DNA from: DASPPF01 sp032906705
GTDB taxonomy: Archaea > Thermoproteota > Nitrososphaeria > Nitrososphaerales > Gagatemarchaeaceae
Length of the DNA stretch: 8,072 nt
Assembly (NCBI GenBank): GCA_032906705.1
Contig: JAJTZC010000046.1
Coordinates: 1 to 8,072 of the forward strand
Reading direction: 5' to 3'
Each line of letters starts with the position of its first letter. Positions within the stretch are counted from its first letter, which is position 1. Under the pieces are notes generated by a model. The model did not search any database and was not told the origin of the DNA. It worked only from the letters and a program-made list of their open reading frames with translations. The position numbers and the translations under genes are program-made. Below are positions 5,469-8,072 of the stretch, piece after piece.

Positions 5469-5915
5469 CCTCGGCCCGCCCCAGCCGGTAGGCTCCCTGT
5501 CGCTGAAACACAGCATGAAGTACCTACCCCCTGGCCTCAGCACTCCAGATAGGCTCTCCTCGAACTTCGTTCTGCCCTCGTCGGAGAACGTGTGGAAGCA
5601 GCCAGCGTCTATCGCCGATTGGAACGTCCTCTTCAGTTCCGGGAGCCTGAGCGCGTCGTGGACCTTGAACTCTGCGCTTGAGCCCCTCTCCTTCGCCTTC
5701 CCCCTGGCCTTCTCCACGGCCCGAGGCGACAGGTCCACTCCAAGAGTCCTGTGCCCGAGGCCCGCGAATAAGATGGCGTTCTCCCCAGTCCCGCATCCAA
5801 CATCGATAAGGTCGCCTTTGACCTCTCCAGCCTTGGCCAGCCCGACGAATTCTCGCTGTGGCCTCCCGATGTCCCATGGAGGCACGCCGGCGTAGGATGA
5901 ATCGAAGAAGCTCAT
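5334..5915 (-). CDS. Class I SAM-dependent methyltransferase
   Basis: A 193-residue cytoplasmic methyltransferase with a Rossmann fold. Motif I is IDVGCGTGEN (37-46), the acidic residue that binds the SAM ribose is Asp61 in GVDLSP, VHDALRLP (85-92) is the adenine-contacting loop, and AGCFHTF (104-110) plus GVLRPGGRYFMLCFSD (124-139) are motifs IV to VI. The N-terminal YAGVPPWDIGRPQ (8-20) is characteristic of a group of small-molecule methyltransferases resembling the thiopurine methyltransferase type. The substrate is unknown. ATG 5915 overlaps the TGA of the glycosidase-like gene as ATGA, so the two are an operon. No good ribosome site precedes it, which fits coupling. A link to sugar methylation is possible from context but is only an inference. 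Part of its 3' end is duplicated at 3329-3463. Confidence 0.88.
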   Translation of the reverse strand: MSFFDSSYAGVPPWDIGRPQREFVGLAKAGEVKGDLIDVGCGTGENAILFAGLGHRTLGVDLSPRAVEKARGKAKERGSSAEFKVHDALRLPELKRTFQSAIDAGCFHTFSDEGRTKFEESLSGVLRPGGRYFMLCFSDREPTGWGGPRRVSKKEIKETFKIGWRVDYIRAARFESTFHPHGGEAWLSRVTKL

Positions 5916-7759
5916 GGCCGTCGGGGAGGTCCACGAACCCTAACAACGAGATAGGAGAAAACGAGTAGGACCGTAAAAGCTGCCGCGGCAAGCAGCTGAT
6001 AGGGGAACTCTGGTATCCCTCCACCGCCTGTCGCCGTGGTTGTCGAAGTCGCCGAACTGACAGTTGTTGCGGTCGTTGCAGTTCGGGAAACCTCCGTGGT
6101 GGTCGTTGAAGTGGTCGAGGCCGAGGTTGTTGTTGACGAAGGCGCGGTTGTCGAGATTGTTGTGCTTGTGGTAGTCGTCGTTGAAGGTGGGGTTACGGTG
6201 GTCGTGGTCGACGTGGACGTTATGGTAATTGTCGTCGATGTGAACGTTGTCGTAGTAGTTCCTGGAACAACCGTGATACGGAGGGTAGTCGTGGAGTCAC
6301 CGAACCATCCCGTTCCCTCCTGCACCATTCGCCACCTGAAGTTGTATACCCTGGATGTCACCGAGAAAGGCGCGGTTATGTTGAACGAGAACACCTTCGT
6401 CTGGCCCGGTGCCACAGCCTCCGTCGAGTTCAGCGAGACTCTGTTCAGCCCCCACACCGTGTTGTCTTGGGGATTCTGCGAGCCTAGCTTGTACCCCGCC
6501 GAGCGTGTCCACGTCGTCGTGCCTGTGTTCCTCACGGTCACGTTCACGAGCGCGACCCCTCCCGTGACCATCCTCTGCGGGGCATGCCAGTCTGCGATGA
6601 CCGCCCCGTTGGGATCGAAGGTGGGCTGCTTAGCGTTCGGAACCAGCCCGAACACGCTCTTGGTTATGTCTAGGAACCTGTACCCGTTGATCGCGTCCGG
6701 CTCGACGTACCCTCCCTCTCCCCACTCGTTCCAGGCGTACAGCGTCAGCATCTTGGACGTCCTCGTCGCGTTTCCGTCCATGTACTGCTTGAGGTGCAGT
6801 AGGTTCTGCTGGAACGAGCTGAAGGTGATGTTAGTGTTGTAGAGCATCTGGTTCGGCTGGATTCCAAAGCCGTAGCCGACCCGCCACCAGGGCCTCGTAT
6901 CCTCTCCGGTGGTGCCGCACGGGACGTAGAACGACATGTTCTGCCTTTCGAGCGTGGGCACGATCAACGAGAGCGTATGGTCGTAAGACTCGCCGGGATA
7001 CGCTGGCGCGAATGTAAAGCAGGTGAACCCGTCCAAGCCGAGGTGGTTCTGGGCGTACGTCAGGTCGCTCGTCGTGTGGACGGGCTGCGCGACGAAGAGT
7101 ATGACGGGGTTCTGGCCTACGGCAGCCATGGTCGCGCTTCTCAGGTATGAGAGCGCCAATACGTGGGCGGTATCGTTCAGCCACCAGCCGAAATCGACGA
7201 CTATGGGTCGGCCATCGGTCGTCCTGAGATACGCGGAGTCAGAGATGTAGTGCGTCACCATGTAGGGAACGACGCTGTTCTCCCACATTGCGAGGGTCAG
7301 GTGCGACACGTCGCCCACAGGGATGGGGGCGATGAAGAACTTCATCAGGTTCTTGTAGGGGGATGTGACGAATCTCTGTGCCGGGGCGGAGACGTTCGCC
7401 TCCCTGTTCTTGTCCGCGTCCCAATACCAGTAGAACGCGAAGTACGAGAGACCTCTGCTCGCGGCCTCCTGGATTTGGGAGTCCATGACGCTTTGGTCGA
7501 GGAGGTCGTAGAAGCCGAGGAGCGGCCGACGCGAAGAGTAGTTGCCTCCTATGTTCAGCGGGTCCCTGCCCAGCGCGTAGTCGCGGACGCCTCCCCACGG
7601 GTCCTGCCTGCCATACAGGTTGTATGAGTTCAGAGCCTGGTAGTCGTTCACGTCGTTCCACGCTGTGAAGTACCAGGCCCCAATCGAGTAGGGCTCCCCC
7701 AAGTTGACCTGAGGAGCGCTTGCCGTAGGTGAGGAGGGAACCCGGCTGAGGGCACCCAC
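5912..7759 (-). CDS. Secreted GH99/WbsX-like glycosidase with NBR1-like Ig domain, Thr-rich stalk and membrane anchor
   Basis: Predicted extracellular carbohydrate-active protein. From GTG 7759 it has 615 residues. The catalytic-type domain (about 20-375) contains GLSYFAFYWYW (103-113) and the hallmark AWNEWGEGGYVEPD (342-355); Glu345 and Glu348 match in spacing the catalytic pair I recall for GH99 endo-mannosidases. An NBR1-like immunoglobulin domain follows (about 385-497, Trp417, Trp476 and Trp485). Next come a Thr/Ser-rich stalk of about 80 residues (498-577) and GIPEFP (581-586) with a membrane helix and an Arg tail, an archaeal surface-anchor signal. GTG 7759 is only the first usual start codon. 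The in-frame codons upstream, 7760-7825, encode a convincing signal peptide (VRIAAAITLVILLYASPVGA) but offer only CTG 7825 or ATT 7813, and TAA 7865-7867 closes the frame. The true start is therefore unusual, or a frameshift lies near 7815-7835. Substrate is unknown; WbsX-type members are also described as glycosyltransferases. Confidence 0.85.
   Translation of the reverse strand: MGALSRVPSSPTASAPQVNLGEPYSIGAWYFTAWNDVNDYQALNSYNLYGRQDPWGGVRDYALGRDPLNIGGNYSSRRPLLGFYDLLDQSVMDSQIQEAASRGLSYFAFYWYWDADKNREANVSAPAQRFVTSPYKNLMKFFIAPIPVGDVSHLTLAMWENSVVPYMVTHYISDSAYLRTTDGRPIVVDFGWWLNDTAHVLALSYLRSATMAAVGQNPVILFVAQPVHTTSDLTYAQNHLGLDGFTCFTFAPAYPGESYDHTLSLIVPTLERQNMSFYVPCGTTGEDTRPWWRVGYGFGIQPNQMLYNTNITFSSFQQNLLHLKQYMDGNATRTSKMLTLYAWNEWGEGGYVEPDAINGYRFLDITKSVFGLVPNAKQPTFDPNGAVIADWHAPQRMVTGGVALVNVTVRNTGTTTWTRSAGYKLGSQNPQDNTVWGLNRVSLNSTEAVAPGQTKVFSFNITAPFSVTSRVYNFRWRMVQEGTGWFGDSTTTLRITVVPGTTTTTFTSTTITITSTSTTTTVTPPSTTTTTSTTISTTAPSSTTTSASTTSTTTTEVSRTATTATTVSSATSTTTATGGGGIPEFPYQLLAAAAFTVLLVFSYLVVRVRGPPRRP
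6030..6266 (-). repeat. Low-complexity ACN codon repeat (Thr-rich stalk)
   Basis: A run of degenerate threonine codons mixed with Ser, Val and Ile codons inside the glycosidase-like gene. It encodes an extended, probably O-glycosylated stalk that holds the catalytic part away from the membrane. Such runs are prone to length change. The long Val-rich frame on the opposite strand is a by-product of this repeat. Confidence 0.8.
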
Positions 7760-7928
7760 TGGGCTGGCGTAAAGGAGGATTACTAGCGTGATGGCCGCGG
7801 CGATCCTAACAATGGAGTTGGACAGCCAACCGTCCCCTGGCGTCGCGGAGGGCCGCGGACCCTCTTAAGATGACCCGTGCGTGCATCCAGTTCCCGACGC
7901 CGGCAACCATGCAATCGTTAACCGAACG

Positions 7929-7942
7929 GATAAATATAATGC
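7929..7942. promoter_or_regulatory. TATA-like element in the divergent intergenic region
   Basis: GATAAATATAATG is nearly symmetric and can be read as a box A in either direction. On plus it is centred about 30 bases before ATG 7965; on minus, about 25 bases before ATG 7910. Both spacings suit leaderless archaeal messages. The minus-strand ATG frame does not run into the glycosidase frame without a one-base shift. Confidence 0.5.
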
Positions 7943-7964
7943 TGAGCTTTCCCATCTCGCGATC

Positions 7965-8072
7965 ATGAAAACATCAGCTCGCCTTCCTTCGTCAGGACCC
8001 ACTTCCGAGGGCTCCCATGCGGACCCCCAGCGGTTAGGTTGGCAGTCGTCCGCGGGACGGAGTGGTAAGCCG
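7965..8072 (+). CDS. Possible N-terminus of a hypothetical protein (runs off the window)
   Basis: Thirty-six codons open from ATG 7965 to the window edge. The residues (MKTSARLPSSGPTSEGSH and on) are Ser, Gly and Pro rich and look disordered, with no domain. Support comes mainly from the TATA-like element about 30 bases upstream, the right distance for a leaderless start. No family can be named, and the frame could close soon after the edge. Confidence 0.35.
   Translation, partial: MKTSARLPSSGPTSEGSHADPQRLGWQSSAGRSGKP

Noticed and set aside
6036..6842. Long plus-strand frame rich in valine opposite the glycosidase gene
   Set aside because: It is the complement of the threonine-codon repeat and of a well-supported gene; the Val repeats are a by-product of ACN codons.
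1..8072. CRISPR array, transposase or integrase gene
   Set aside because: No regularly spaced repeats and no DDE, serine or tyrosine recombinase motifs were seen on either strand.

Overview
The window looks like part of an archaeal chromosome or metagenome scaffold, probably from an uncultured TACK-group lineage. It begins inside an aEF-2 gene with crenarchaeal-like wording. Promoters carry TATA boxes of the archaeal box A type. Two VapBC-type toxin-antitoxin loci are present, one of them broken. The one secreted protein ends in the Ile-Pro-Glu-Phe-Pro plus membrane-helix signal seen on many archaeal surface proteins. A run of 110 unknown bases (4544-4653) marks an assembly gap. The lineage is an inference, not a measurement.

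Layout from left to right. (1) 1-534, minus: the first 178 codons of elongation factor 2. (2) 535-842: a spacer with a candidate TATA box and a coding-like remnant that has no start codon. (3) 843-3288, minus: a tightly overlapping three-gene operon that is visibly AT-richer than the right half of the window. It encodes a small unknown protein, a MazG-type nucleotide pyrophosphohydrolase, and a large DUF2075 helicase-like ATPase whose N-terminus carries RecB-like PD-(D/E)XK nuclease motifs. The genes overlap by ATGA and GTGA, so they are probably co-translated. (4) 3329-3463, minus: a decayed copy of the 3' end of the methyltransferase gene found further right. (5) 3520-4173, plus: a complete AbrB-type VapB and PIN-domain VapC pair. 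(6) 4253-4881, minus: a ribbon-helix-helix gene interrupted by the gap, followed with a TGATG overlap by a 32-residue stub resembling the end of a PIN toxin. Its promoter has a clear TATA box next to a perfect 19-bp palindrome. (7) 4952-5333: a spacer with no convincing gene. (8) 5334-7759, minus: a secreted, membrane-anchored GH99/WbsX-like protein and a class I SAM methyltransferase that overlap by ATGA. (9) 7929-8072: a TATA-like element and the start of a possible plus-strand gene.

The most interesting unit is the three-gene operon 843-3288. A nucleotide-hydrolysing enzyme coupled to a predicted nuclease-helicase resembles a nucleic-acid surveillance or antiviral module. Low GC, toxin-antitoxin neighbours and gene debris nearby fit an accessory island inserted next to a core translation gene. 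The defence role is an inference. The duplicated methyltransferase tail brackets the toxin-antitoxin segment, so that segment may have arrived by insertion or arisen through duplication.
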